Assembly (NCBI RefSeq): GCF_954871325.1
Contig: NC_088775.1
Span: 60,117,561-60,181,560, forward strand
Origin: Gordionus sp. m RMFG-2023
Taxonomy: Eukaryota; Nematomorpha; Gordioida; Chordodea; Parachordodidae
Direction: 5' to 3'
DNA: 64,000 bases
Notes under the pieces: model-generated
The model's database searches: none
What the model was told of the DNA's origin: nothing
Seen by the model: only the letters and a program-made list of their open reading frames with translations
Shown: one piece after another, positions 49,201 to 59,089 of the stretch
How positions within the stretch are numbered: position 1 is the first letter of the stretch
How the letters are laid out: each line of letters opens with the position of its first letter
Program-made: the position numbers and the translations under genes

Positions 49201-52200
49201 CTAATTCTAATTAAGTATGTATAAGTATCTTAGTCAATATCACGGAAATTGACAAAAGTACTGAGAACTACAATGTAACTGGAGAAATGATACTAAGCGA
49301 GAATGATTAGACTGAGTTACCTAGGAAATTAAATATGATTTAGTTCTCATAAAGTGAGAAATCGAACACCAGAATTTTTGATTAAATTTAGAAGTAACAT
49401 AGAAGAGAATAATTTATTAAGAAATATATAGTCAAAAGAGGTAACTTCAGTGAAGTCAAACAACAAGGAATCAAGAATAAGGTAGAATCTGATGTTGTTG
49501 AGGATAAGTACAGCAATGAAATAAAGGATATATTAAATATGTATAATTATATTTTTAAGAGGAATTAGGTACTCTAAAAGATTTTGAGGTATATATAAGA
49601 TTAGTAGAAAATTACCTGCCTAAATTTTGTGGCATAAGAAGATTACCTTACTGGTTAGAGGATATAGATAGGGAATTAGACAAATGGCTGAAAGAGGGTA
49701 TAATAAGACCAATAGTTCGTATGGGCTACACCATCGGTCCCTATAAGAAAACATGACAATAGTTTAAGACTATGCATAGATTATAGGATATCTGTAAACC
49801 CTTGGATAATGACGGTGAAATATCCTACCTAGAATAGAGCAATTACTGGCTAATTTAAAGGGAGCAACAATTTTTTCGAAAATGGAATAATGCCTACTTA
49901 CATTAAGGTAAATGAGAAAGCAAGTAAGATATTAGCGATTACGACGCATAGAGGTTTGTTTACATTCTGCAGCCTTTTGGGTTGAAAATATCAGCATAAT
50001 ATTTCAAAGAACCATGGCGGCTATGTTCCAAAGATTAAGTGGAATATGTATTATTTAGATGACGGTTTGATATCAGGTAGAAAACATGAGCTTATTAAAG
50101 TATTAGATATAATTTTAGAAAAGTGTTTTTGGTGTAAAGGAAATAACGCATTTAGGACATGTGCGTAATGAAATTAATCCCATTTCTAAGAATAGATAAG
50201 ATTATGAGCATGAGAGCACCGAGTATTAAGACAGAATTACAAGCTTTTTAGGAGCTAATTATTATCGTTTCATACCGAATTTTGCGGAGATAGCTACACC
50301 GTTGTACAAGTAGTTAAAGAAAAATATAAGATTCGAATGGAAAAAAGAACAAAATGCAGGTTTTGAAATACTTAAAATTAAGATGATAGATAAGACCTAT
50401 TCTGAATTGTTTTAACGAGGATTTCGATAGTATAATTAGCAGTGGATGCATCTAATGAAGGCATAAGAGGAGCTTTGTTATAAATTGATAATGTTGAGAC
50501 ATATATCTTATTTTTATTCAGACGGTTTAATAGCGCTGAAAGAAATTATTTAACAATTGAAAATGAAGCTTTCGCAGTTAAGTTTAAATTAATAAAGTGC
50601 AAAGAAAATCTGATTGGAAGGAGTTTTTTATTATACACGGATCACAAGCCGTTAGAGTTTATTAGTTTAAAAAGGATAATAAAGGGTTAATGATTTCATC
50701 CCGACTGCAAAAATGGTTATTAGTAGGTAACTTCGATTTTGAAATAAGGTTCAGAGCGGGTAGAGTAAATTATTTAAACTTTGTTAAGGAAATAGAAAAT
50801 AAAGAAATAGAACCCAGAATTAGTAGTTTAAAGCAGTTTTTCTCAGAAAATGAATCAAATAATAACATTATAAGATCTTTGAAAGTAGATACAAGAGAAA
50901 AGCCAATAACTTTTTAGCTAACCGATAGAGTATCCAAGCAAGATGAAGAATTAATGAGAATTAAAGCATGTTTGAAAGGTGATATAGAATGGAAAAGCGA
51001 AAATGAATTGTTGAAAAACATTAAAAGTGAATAAAACATAGAAAACAATTGTGTAATGAGAAGATATCGATTAGTTATACCTGATTTATTAGGAAAAAAT
51101 ATTTTAGCAACGTGCATGACGGACATCAAGGCATATAAAAAATGAAGAATAAAGTACGAGAGTATATTTGGTTGCCTAAAACGAATAGCGAGATAGAAGA
51201 AGTAGCTAAGAGTTGTGATACATGTAATATGTGATCTAATGTACCAGCAAGAAAAAAGGAAGATAAATTGCCAGACGAACATTCCATACGAAAGGGTACA
51301 TATATTTTTAGAATATGAGAAGAAAAATACTTTATCATGGTAGATGCAGGTTCAAACTGGATAGATTGTCAGCAAATTTCTGGTTTATCAACAAGAGTAA
51401 TCTTGGACAAGGTAAAAGATTTTGCAAGAAAATATTGATTAATGAAGATGTTAGTATTAGATGGAGGTCCAGCTTTTAGAACATTTGGTAAATTTTATGA
51501 AAGATGGAAGATTCATCATATAGTTTCACCATCACATTACCCAAGAAGCAATGGGCAAGCTGAGCGCTGATAACTATAGTTAAGAGTTGATTAAAAAAAG
51601 AAAAATATAAAGAAGGAAAATGGTGGTTATCGTTGTTAGCATATAACAATACTAAGACATCTAAAGGAAAATCTCCAGCTGAGATATTTTTAGGAAGAAA
51701 AACGAGATCGAATTAGATTTTCTAAAGGAGGTAACACCAAGAGAGCAAATAAATGTTGAGAATATTCCAATAAAATGTTTTGTTTGGATATTTTGTTTGA
51801 TGGGCCTATTAAATGGGGGAAGGGTATATTAAGGAAAAATATAGAAAGAAAGTTGAGGTAGAGATTGAAGACCAGCGAGGTACATGGCCGAGACATGTGA
51901 AACACATAAGACCGAGAATAGAGAGTAATTTAAATAAGAATTAGAAGTTTTTATTTTGGAATGAAGAAATTGTGGGGCGAAAACAAAATAATAGAATTTG
52001 ATGTTGTTAATTGAAAAATGAAATTTTGGGATGAAATCAAAATTTGATATTTTTATTGAAAGACGAAATGTTGGGATGAAAGCAAAATAATAAAATTTTA
52101 TGTTTTTATTGAAAAACGGAAACGAAAGACTATAAGACAGAGGAATAAAAGAAGGGAAGGGTTAACTTATAAGCAATAGTAATTATTTTTTTAGATGGCT

Positions 52201-55127
52201 ACTTATACTCTAGTGGAAAACTATATCGTTCGTATAGAAATACGTCTAATAGATGGAATAAAGATTTCAAAAAACTGGCTAAGGTTAGCATGGGAAGAAG
52301 CGACTAGTATATGGAGAAATGTTAAACGATATGAGAATGGAGACTCCACGAAGGTACGACCGAACAGCAAGAGTGGTAACTTGTGACTAGCCTAGACCTG
52401 GACATTACTGGGCTAATTTATTTTATTTCATGTGAGCATATGATTTAAATATATATATATATATATATTAAAAAGTAGCAAGACTACAATAATATAAAAT
52501 TATATATATATATAAATATTATAACTTATATATAAAAAAATATATATGTATATAAATATTCATTAAATATTATGTACGAGTTTATCAATAAATCAGACAA
52601 ATTTGATATTACAATGCATCTCATGGAATCTGCATTTTTATTATGAATGGCTAATTTTAAAAATTTATTTTAGATTAATATTCAACAAGTTCTGGCATTG
52701 TTTTTCCATGGCCAATTTATAGAGCATATCAAAATAAAGAAAACAAATCTCTGATAGTAAAATGTTTGCCATGTCTACCAAAAAATAAGAAATTTCAGTT
52801 AGCATTATCTCAACTTGCAACATTGTAAAACATTTAAGGGTATAGATGCTAAATGTTTACATTTAATCTTAAATTTTAAGAGAAAACATCAAACACTGTT
52901 AATAAAAAAAACAATTAATACAAAGATTAGTTGATGAATTATCAAGGTCTTCAACTGATTGCAAACAAATAACCTGTAAAAAAAACAATTTAATATCCGA
53001 TTTTTTTCAATACCATATAGCAGCAGATATGATTGTTAATAGTGATTTAAATTTTGATATTCAACAAATTTTAATTTTTTAAAAAATAAATGTCGAGATT
53101 TTAGTAATTTAAAAGAATATCCTGATATAAAATTGTCATTCATAAAATATAACACCACAATCCCTTCAAGCGCCCCGGAATAAAGACTTTTTAGTGTAGC
53201 TAAAAATGTCTTTGCAGATAAACGAGGATTCCTTAATGACCAAAATTTTGAAAATATTATATTACTGAAATCAATAATTATTTATAATCATTTAACAATA
53301 TATTTTATTATTATATTAAAATCTTATAAATCATTATTTTAGTTATATTTTGATAAATTTGATATCGAGTCAATAAATTTTTTAGCTCATTTCATGAATT
53401 TTCACAATTTAGGTTTATGCAAACCTTATATAGGTGTATAATAAAAATTGCATCTACATCTAGATGCATTATTAAAATTGTATCTGAATCTATATATATT
53501 TTTTAAATTGTATCTGTATCTAGATAACTTTTTAGACGATGTATCTGTATCTAGATCCATTTATAAAGTCTTGTAACAACTCTGCTTATCAATATATTTA
53601 TTTACCAATATTATTTTTAGAGTATTTGACCGTATTTGACCAGATTAAATACTACTTTGGTCAATTGACCGACTTGCCAACCCTGCCTAGAGGCATACGA
53701 CTTAAGGTTTCTTGCTCTGGTTCTAAATCTTTTTTAGCTCGGTCAGACCCGGCCCGGGAATTTAAAAAAAAATTTTTAGGCCCGGCCCAGTTATTTTAAA
53801 AAAAAAATTTTAGGCCCGGCCCAGTTATTTTAAAAAAAATTTTTAGGCCCGGCCCAGTTATTTTAAAAAAAAATTTCAGGCCAAGTCATGCCCATTGCAG
53901 GTCTCTGATATTTATTAGGTTATACTCATCAATGTAAAATAAAATATATAAATATTGATCATTATTTATGTATAGTAAAATCATTGTAATTTTTTTCTAA
54001 GTCTTTCCATAGTGAAGAAAGTAAAGAATTACTAATTAATATATTTATGATCAATGTAAATAGAATTTTTTATTATTTGTTTAGTCTTAAAATCATAACA
54101 ACCCTTATAAAAAAAATCATGTATTTTATTTCATAAGTTTAAAAAAATTTACCTTATACATAAAATATATTTTCATACTTTTAAAATTTTTTAATTAAGA
54201 AGTCATTAGGCAAATTTAATAATATCGGCCGATTACCGATATTTCAAAAAAAAGCGAAAATTCGGTCCAATCCGATATGATAAAAATAGAAAAAATAAAT
54301 TATGTATTTTATTATTTTTTGGCTAGATGTACAATATGTGGACTTTTATCAAATAATGCTCTTTCTGGGACCATTAATATAATTTATATTGAAATTAGTT
54401 AAATTTTCTTAATGAAAAAGCAGCGGATAATATATATGTTTTTAAAAGAGGATAAAATAAGCGATTATGCATTTTTAAAGTAAGCAATCATAATCATGGA
54501 GCATTTTTGAAGCGTTTGTAATGTTTTAAAATAGTTATCAATTTACTTTAGATAATCAATATCTTAATTTCATCAATAATATAATTTAACAGGTTATCAA
54601 TAAATTTCTTAAGAAATATATATACAAATACTTTATTTGTTTGAAAATTAATATATAAAAATAAGACTGCCCGAGAATTGATGGTATATAATTATATTAA
54701 TTAATAAGATAAATTGTCTGTTTATACCATTTTTACAAATTAAAAAAAGTTGCTCTCTTTGTGCCCCCCATTGATTTAGATCGCTATACCATTTGAATAT
54801 TATATTTACAATTTAAGCTTTGTGATTACCTCTTTAGTATGTAATATCTAAATTTTTTAATACTATATTCAAATTAAAATACAATTCATTGTCATTAATG
54901 CTAAGTAATCATCGGTTTTTTATTTATATATTAATTTTCAAACTATTGCGGTAGTTTCCCGATCATTGAGGGAGGCCCAGCTATCCTGAATACTGGTCCA
55001 AAATCTAAATCCAGTATATCTCTCAATAATACAAAATATTTTTATTACGCAATCCCCTAATAACATCTCCTTCGGCATCTGAAACAGTCTTCCCACCTTG
55101 TTCCGTGATAACTTGAGCTATTTTTCC
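40185..55127 (-). CDS. ALDH6A1: Methylmalonate-semialdehyde dehydrogenase (CoA-acylating), nine exons
   Basis: Nine exons on the - strand (55049-55127, 43827-43981, 42904-43051, 42445-42509, 42257-42373, 41880-42009, 41493-41680, 40950-41129, 40185-40283) have AG/GT borders and join in phase. They cover about 360 residues, colinear with ALDH6A1: [97 protein letters not shown] with the catalytic Cys, [27 protein letters not shown]-like [16 protein letters not shown], and [20 protein letters not shown]. The enzyme is mitochondrial. It converts methylmalonate semialdehyde to propionyl-CoA in valine and thymine breakdown. No stops or frame breaks are seen. The N-terminal exons and the last exon (the GIQFYTQ region) are not in view. 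The first intron in view is 11 kb, the rest 74 to 850 bp. Confidence 0.95.
40561..40770. mobile_element. 210-bp inverted-repeat MITE in an ALDH6A1 intron
   Basis: Perfect 16-bp termini AATGACATTAATACTA and its complement, with a second inner arm pair (ACGATTTATTCATAAAGTG against CTTTTATTAAGTGAATCGT). Non-coding. No other copy in the window. Confidence 0.7.
40950..41129 (-). CDS. ALDH6A1: ALDH6A1 exon h
   Basis: Sixty codons from [20 protein letters not shown] through [20 protein letters not shown] to DVGQ. EEIFGP is the conserved cofactor-site motif of ALDH enzymes. Donor GTATGA. Confidence 0.93.
41493..41680 (-). CDS. ALDH6A1: ALDH6A1 exon g
   Basis: It encodes [20 protein letters not shown], then [18 protein letters not shown] and [12 protein letters not shown]. 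Enters in phase 1, acceptor AATAAG, donor GTATCG. Confidence 0.93.
41880..42009 (-). CDS. ALDH6A1: ALDH6A1 exon f (catalytic cysteine)
   Basis: It encodes [20 protein letters not shown] to LIVGPG. The Cys in GQRCM is the nucleophile, and the Arg just before it is the residue known to hold the substrate carboxylate in this family. Donor GTAACA. Confidence 0.95.
42257..42373 (-). CDS. ALDH6A1: ALDH6A1 exon e
   Basis: Thirty-nine codons: [20 protein letters not shown], then [19 protein letters not shown]. This is the signature stretch of ALDH6 enzymes. Confidence 0.95.
42445..42509 (-). CDS. ALDH6A1: ALDH6A1 exon d
   Basis: A 65-bp exon for [24 protein letters not shown] is the NAD-binding turn of ALDH enzymes. 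Donor GTAATT. Confidence 0.93.
42904..43051 (-). CDS. ALDH6A1: ALDH6A1 exon c
   Basis: It encodes [40 protein letters not shown] and VNVIHGSHK. The Lys in ILKPSE contacts NAD in ALDH enzymes. Acceptor ATAAG, donor GTTTTT. Confidence 0.93.
43711..43788. repeat. 39-bp tandem duplication
   Basis: CACTAAACGAGAGAATCTAA and the following 19 bases occur twice without a difference, in the intron next to exon b. Upstream, 43095-43690 contains GC-rich words (GCCCGAGCC, GGGCTCGGGCC) like a MITE end, but no pair of ends is clear. Confidence 0.85.
43827..43981 (-). CDS. ALDH6A1: ALDH6A1 exon b
   Basis: It encodes [40 protein letters not shown] and [11 protein letters not shown]. The Asn of PFNFP is the oxyanion-hole residue of ALDH enzymes. 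Its first codon is completed by exon a, 11 kb away. Confidence 0.95.
44157..44282. mobile_element. 126-bp inverted-repeat MITE
   Basis: Termini GATTATTGGAGTGT and ACACTCCAATAATC form a perfect 14-bp inverted repeat around an AT-rich centre. It lies in the 11-kb intron. Confidence 0.6.
44283..44849. other. AT-rich intron sequence
   Basis: A GC-rich patch (GGCTCGGGCTCGG near 44540) may be a MITE scrap. Nothing else recognised. Confidence 0.4.
44850..45650 (-). mobile_element. RTE-like LINE remnant
   Basis: On the - strand, [15 protein letters not shown] and [11 protein letters not shown] (about 45570-45470) match the YADD box and the following ALEKYGLK region of RTE-type RTs. Further left, LGSTIH-like and KIVA-type words occur in other frames. 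It is much more decayed than the copy at 3549. Confidence 0.7.
45815..46272. mobile_element. 458-bp long-armed MITE, TAGCTRATAGCCCGTC terminus
   Basis: Inverted arms of about 140 bp run inward from TAGCTGATAGCCCGTCAAGA and its counterpart TTGACGGGCTATTAGCTA. ATAAC flanks both ends (45810-45814, 46273-46277), a likely 5-bp target duplication. Non-coding. Confidence 0.8.
46578..46985. repeat. Possible MITE with GC-rich subterminal words
   Basis: AGAGACCTTCATAG on the left and CATGAAGGTCTTTGA on the right are inverted. CCAGCCCAGG, TGCCCGCCC and CCCAGTCCTGACCCAGG words lie between. It resembles the TAGAGATCTGCA group in layout. No target duplication was resolved. Confidence 0.45.
46986..47649. 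other. AT-rich intron sequence
   Basis: TTCTATCTCC occurs at about 47042 and 47169 and inverted at about 47668, hinting at a worn element that may include the next hAT fragment. Confidence 0.35.
47650..48130 (+). pseudogene. hAT transposase C-terminal fragment
   Basis: [20 protein letters not shown] (about 48044-48105) matches the hAT dimerisation segment (S[11 protein letters not shown]). Upstream frames are decayed and the ends of the element are not clear. Confidence 0.7.
48390..48545 (+). pseudogene. Fragment of a restriction-endonuclease-type LINE RT
   Basis: [20 protein letters not shown] followed by KNKIIE aligns with EGIQQGDPLGPLLFTIGIHD and LIKN of the ORF at 60143-62179. Only this motif region is recognisable. 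Confidence 0.6.
48546..49559. other. AT-rich intron sequence
   Basis: Nothing recognised; the last few hundred bases may belong to the 5' part of the neighbouring LTR fossil. Confidence 0.35.
49560..51960 (+). mobile_element. Broken Ty3/gypsy LTR retrotransposon fossil
   Basis: A + strand pol region whose parts appear in the normal Ty3/gypsy order: reverse transcriptase, RNase H (with the TDHKPLEF region near 50640) and integrase (near 51050-51570). It is old and broken in well over five places. gag, protease and clear LTRs were not identified, so the ends are approximate. Three imperfect direct repeats of about 50-60 bp (GAAATGTTGGGATGAAAGCA type) at 51950-52130 and a small frame at 52195-52386 may be part of its 3' region. 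It lies inside the 11-kb ALDH6A1 intron. Confidence 0.8.
52440..52689. repeat. TA-rich simple repeats
   Basis: ATATATATAT runs dominate 52450-52560; nothing else recognised. Confidence 0.6.
52690..53583 (+). mobile_element. hAT relic, TATCTGTATC family, with transposase C-terminus
   Basis: [20 protein letters not shown] and [20 protein letters not shown] followed by [10 protein letters not shown] (about 53095-53270) match the hAT dimerisation segment. The right end has TATCTGTATCTAGAT words and finishes TTGTAACAACTCTG at 53583, like the element at 17898-20540. The left end was not found. One stop interrupts the C-terminal segment and upstream frames are decayed. Confidence 0.75.
53612..53683. 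repeat. Solo end of the TTGACC hAT family
   Basis: GGTCAATTGACCGACTTGCC then AACCCTG is the exact reverse complement of the left terminus at 18042. No partner end is nearby. Confidence 0.7.
53700..53910. repeat. 33-bp GC/AT tandem array at a MITE end
   Basis: AGGCCCGGCCCAGTTATTTT plus an A/T run is repeated about 3.5 times from 53778 with a period of 33-34 bp. It is followed by CCCATTGCAGGTCTCTGA, a terminus of the TAGAGRYCTGCA type. The opposite end may be CTAGAGGCATAC near 53688. Confidence 0.7.
53911..55048. other. AT-rich intron with an ATCGG hAT scrap
   Basis: AATATCGGCCGATTACCGAT (54222-54240, palindrome at 54224-54233) and CGGTCCAATCCGATATGA to 54290 are a short piece of the ATCGG hAT family. 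Nothing else recognised before exon a. Confidence 0.6.
55049..55127 (-). CDS. ALDH6A1: ALDH6A1 exon a (most 5' in window)
   Basis: A 79-bp exon for [20 protein letters not shown] and DVIRGL. With the first two bases of exon b it makes GLQVVE, as in other ALDH6A1 proteins. Acceptor ACATTAG, donor GTAATA. Earlier exons were not found to the right. Confidence 0.9.
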
Positions 55128-55717
55128 CTAATGTATATAAAACATAATTTAAATAAATCGTATTATATCATGCAAGAATAATAGCTAAAGATGTGAGAAT
55201 TATTTATACTATATTTTAAATCAAAGGTTTAGTTTCTTTTTATATCATTAGATAAATGGTTTACCTAAAATGTTTCAAAATTGAGTTAAATAAAAATCAT
55301 TTAATAAAACTGAAATATGGCCTACGATAGTTAGTTCTTCCGATTGTTTAAACAAATATAATAGAATTATTTTATGTTTGTCTAGAATAAAATTTTGGTT
55401 TCAGTAAATATTTGATGTAATCATTCGGTTTTAACAAGAATATATATTCCCTGCCTGTTTAAATACACTATTCTCAGTGCCATCGCTATCATATTTGTCA
55501 CTATTAGTCAAGAATTTCGATTTGTTAAAAAATACACTAAAGGATGTGCCTTAAGTTGGAAAATGTTTCACATCATGTCGCTAGTTTTTTAAATATTAAA
55601 TAATTTAATTATTTTAAAATTATCAAATAACTTTTTTGCCACTTTGTTCCGCCCTTAGGTAATGCATAACTAAAATAAGCTATAGGTATGGTTGACTATT
55701 TATGTTATAAAATTAGT
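55128..55717. other. AT-rich sequence upstream of exon a
   Basis: Expected to be intron. No further ALDH6A1 exon was recognised. Confidence 0.4.
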
Positions 55718-56981
55718 AGTGATGTTAAAAGTTACTTTTGAAACATAACTAGTTACAGTTACTAGTTACATTGGCAAAAACATAACTAGTTACAGTTACT
55801 AGTTACATTTTTACAAAAGTAACTAGTTATTAGTTAGTTATTTTCAAAAGTAACTAGTTACTTACTTTATACATCCTTCATATGCGCATTTATTTATTGA
55901 ATGCATTTATTTAATATAAAAAAAATTAGGATAAACAAAGTGTAATCAGTTATTTAAAATAATATACAATTTATTTATATAAAAAAATATCGCAAAATTG
56001 AATATTTACATCGAATATAAAAATATATATTTGCATTGAAAAAAAAACATTTATTTTTCATAAAAATTAGAATCTAATAAATGTTTATTTGCTTTTAACA
56101 ACAAATTAATTTCAAGGTTATTATCTAGGAGACGTGCTCGTTTATCTCCAAAAATGAGCTTACCTAGACTGAATAAGCGCTCTACGGGAGCACTTGATGT
56201 TAGAACAACATTATATTTAATAAAGAGTAATTTTAACTTTGGAAAATCGTTATATAAAGAAAAAGTGTTGTTATTAGATTTGATAAAGTTTTCTATAAGT
56301 TCATTATCCAGAACATTTTGGCGCTTTAGGTCAAAAAATCCAAATACATCAAGTGATGTTGGTTTTGAGCATGATTCATTCGTCTGGGATTCACTTTGAG
56401 GTATTAAGATATTTATTAAATTTAAAATTTCCTCCTTTTTTGCTTTATTCCTTTCTTGCCTAATCCAAGGCCAGTCAGTTTTAAATAAAGGGTAAAAATT
56501 GCAGCAACGATGTTGTCATTATCATAAAGATTATTAAACCTATAACATGATATTATTAATTTATAAATAATTATTTGATTTTAGTTACATTTTTTCAATA
56601 CTAGCTAATATAGTATCCTTTAGAAGTTGACAATATTTTAATCCCTGCACATCTGCCATACATATAAGTATGTGTTATTGTTGGGAACAATCAGATATTC
56701 ACAAAATTTTAAATTAATAAATTTAATTTAAAAAATAAATTTAATTTAAAATTAATTTATCACAACATATTAAAAATAAAATTAATTATTTGAATATATC
56801 TTTAAAAGTAACTAGTTACTTTTGGTAGTTACATTTCAAATATTTTAACTAGTTACAGTTACTAGTTACAATTTTAAAAATATAACTAGTTACAGTTACT
56901 AGTTACAATTTTAAAAATATAACTAGTTACAGTTATTTTTTAGCCAAAATGTAAAAGTAACTAGTTACCTTAACATCACTA
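55718..56981 (-). mobile_element. hAT element, GTAACTAGTTAC family
   Basis: Termini TAGTGATGTTAA and TTAACATCACTA are flanked by AAAATTAG (55710-55717) and ATAATTAG (56982-56989), seven of eight bases alike. Both ends are packed with AACTAGTTACAGTTACTAGT words and the palindrome GTAACTAGTTAC (55850-55861, 56808-56819). A transposase C-terminus is readable on the - strand. The element is internally deleted. Confidence 0.92.
56060..56235 (-). pseudogene. hAT transposase C-terminal fragment
   Basis: On the - strand LFIKYNVVLTSSAPVERLFS then LGKLIFGDKRARLLDNNLEI and NLLLKANK give a clean hAT dimerisation segment. The + strand frame across the same place is a shadow. Confidence 0.85.
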
Positions 56982-57214
56982 ATAATTAGAATGTTTTATA
57001 ACCCATTAGTAACAAGCGTTGCACATATGCAAAGTATTTATATTTATATCATATCTCAAGTAATTTATAAAAAAAATTATGGTATAATACAAATAGGGAT
57101 TCATAAATATTCAATATCAAATCTTGATATTAATTAGTTTTTGAGATATAACTATTTATTATAAAAAATCCTCAGATGTCAATAAATTATTTTAATTTAA
57201 CGGTATAAATTGCA

Positions 57215-57575
57215 AGAGGCAAATTTCTTCGACCCAAACAGACACTAAGGAAGTAAAACATTTTCACGACTCAACTAGACCGAAATTTTTTTTTCGAAAT
57301 GATTCCCGAACCTACACAATCCGACTATAAAATTAATTACTAAATCAAAATATTAAAAAATTTACTAAAATTAATTTATTTATTAGTACTTTATAAGAAA
57401 TAATTTAAAAATGAACAAAATTAAATACTATACAATCGCTTTATTGATATCACCGATTGAATTCAAAATAAAAACAAAAATATTTTCAAATCAGACCTCA
57501 CCCTAAAAATAAAAATTTCCAGACCCGACCCAAAATAAAAATTTAACAAGGGGTTGGGTTTTGCTGACCTCTAGT
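57215..57575. repeat. Possible worn MITE
   Basis: The left AAGAGGCAAATTTCTTCGAC and the right GTTGGGTTTTGCTGACCTCT are imperfectly inverted, with CCGACTC and GACCCGACCC words inside. Weak evidence. Confidence 0.35.
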
Positions 57576-58617
57576 AAAAATTAAATTAAAATATAAAAAC
57601 AATATTTTTTTAATCTTTATTAAATATTCTCAAATTTTAATTAAAAAATCAAATAAAATTTGCTAATCTTATATCATATAGTCATTTTTAGATACATAGT
57701 TTTTTTAAAGTTTATTTTTTGCTAAATATGATGGAAATTGATGGTAATGAGTAAAAATTGACACTTAAATTAATATTTTAACGCCTGCCTATATACCATG
57801 GTATTATTTAAAAGATTAAAAAAATAGGATTTTTTTTATTTAAAACGGATGTTTTAAATTTAATTATATTTTATATGGTTCATATAAAAAATTTGAAAAT
57901 TTTATAACTGGAAAATGGCGTCCATATACTTAAAAATAGAAAATGTGATATAAGCAAATATTGAAATTAATTGATAATCGATCGTCTTGTATTGATTAAT
58001 ATAACTAGAATCCTATATTTGTTTCAGGTTTCTTTCTTGGGCATTCACAGCCAATACCTTTCCATATAATTATACTTTTATTTAATAATGCATGGGTGGC
58101 TTTTACCTATCTTTTTATTTCCCATGTGACTCTTACAGGGCACAGGTAACTTCAGCCTGCCTAAAAACTGTGAATGGGCTTCTCTCTTAGTTTAACCCCA
58201 ATTTCTTAATCCAATTAGATGGGATTTGAGAGATTCCAAGCATAGCTCTGTTATTTCATATGGTGAAAAAGATGGATTGCGCTTACTATAACGTATATTT
58301 TATATGATCGAAGCTTTAAACGTAGGCGATTCTTATACTGCCGTATTTATGTGATTTCGTTATTCATATTAAAGAGGAATACTATCATATATTTTATTAA
58401 TAGATTTTAAAAAAGTAATTAAATATTTTACAAATCGTCGCCATCAGATGAAATCAAAACGATCAAAATAGTAATGTTAGACAATTTAATAATTGAGAAA
58501 AAAACTACAAGGCCACAAGAAAAGAGTTACTGGACAAGATGACTCAAATATTCCGGATTTAACTAATCGGGAAGAGACAAGTTTGGAACAGGAAAATACC
58601 GGAATAATAATCGATTA
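57576..58617. other. AT-rich stretch, nothing recognised
   Basis: No coding region, including no further ALDH6A1 exon, could be supported. Confidence 0.4.
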
Positions 58618-58952
58618 TAGACCTAGAAATGTGCGAATACAATAGAGGAAGAAAAGATTACCGTATTGAAAGGTATATGTAATGATTTGAATAATGCTAA
58701 ATTAAATAATAAATTTGAATAAAAAATATATTTAAAAATAATTATAATTGTATAAAATTGGATAAAAATTCGTATATTTATTTTTGTAGTGGTTAAAAAA
58801 AACTACACTTTTATGGATTATCATTTTATCAAAAAGCAGAATTTGTTAATAATCTAGCCCCATAATTTTTTTGCCTGGTCCGGTCCAAATAAAATTTTCA
58901 GACGTTACCAATAGGCTTAATAACAGGTCGGGCAATGCACATTTCTAGTCCA
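58618..58952. repeat. Possible MITE with CTAGAAATGTGC ends
   Basis: CTAGAAATGTGC near 58622 and GCACATTTCTAG near 58940 are perfect 12-bp inverted repeats. TGGTCCGGTCC and GGTCGGGC words lie near the right end. No target duplication was resolved. Confidence 0.5.
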
Positions 58953-59089
58953 AATTCCGTTTCATAAAATGCAAGTTTTTATATTTTAAATTAGTATAAA
59001 TATTATATATATATATAAAATTCCGGCAATGTGAGGTAGTGGTAGGCAATGTAAATGTGAGATTTCGGCAATGTGTTATTTTTGTAATA

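Noticed and set aside
53778-53895. CRISPR-like short repeat array
   Set aside because: GC core alternating with A/T runs, no unique spacers, at a MITE end.
54950-55030. A further ALDH6A1 exon adjoining exon a
   Set aside because: Translation of both strands gave no match to the ALDH6 sequence, and the neighbouring phases are already satisfied.
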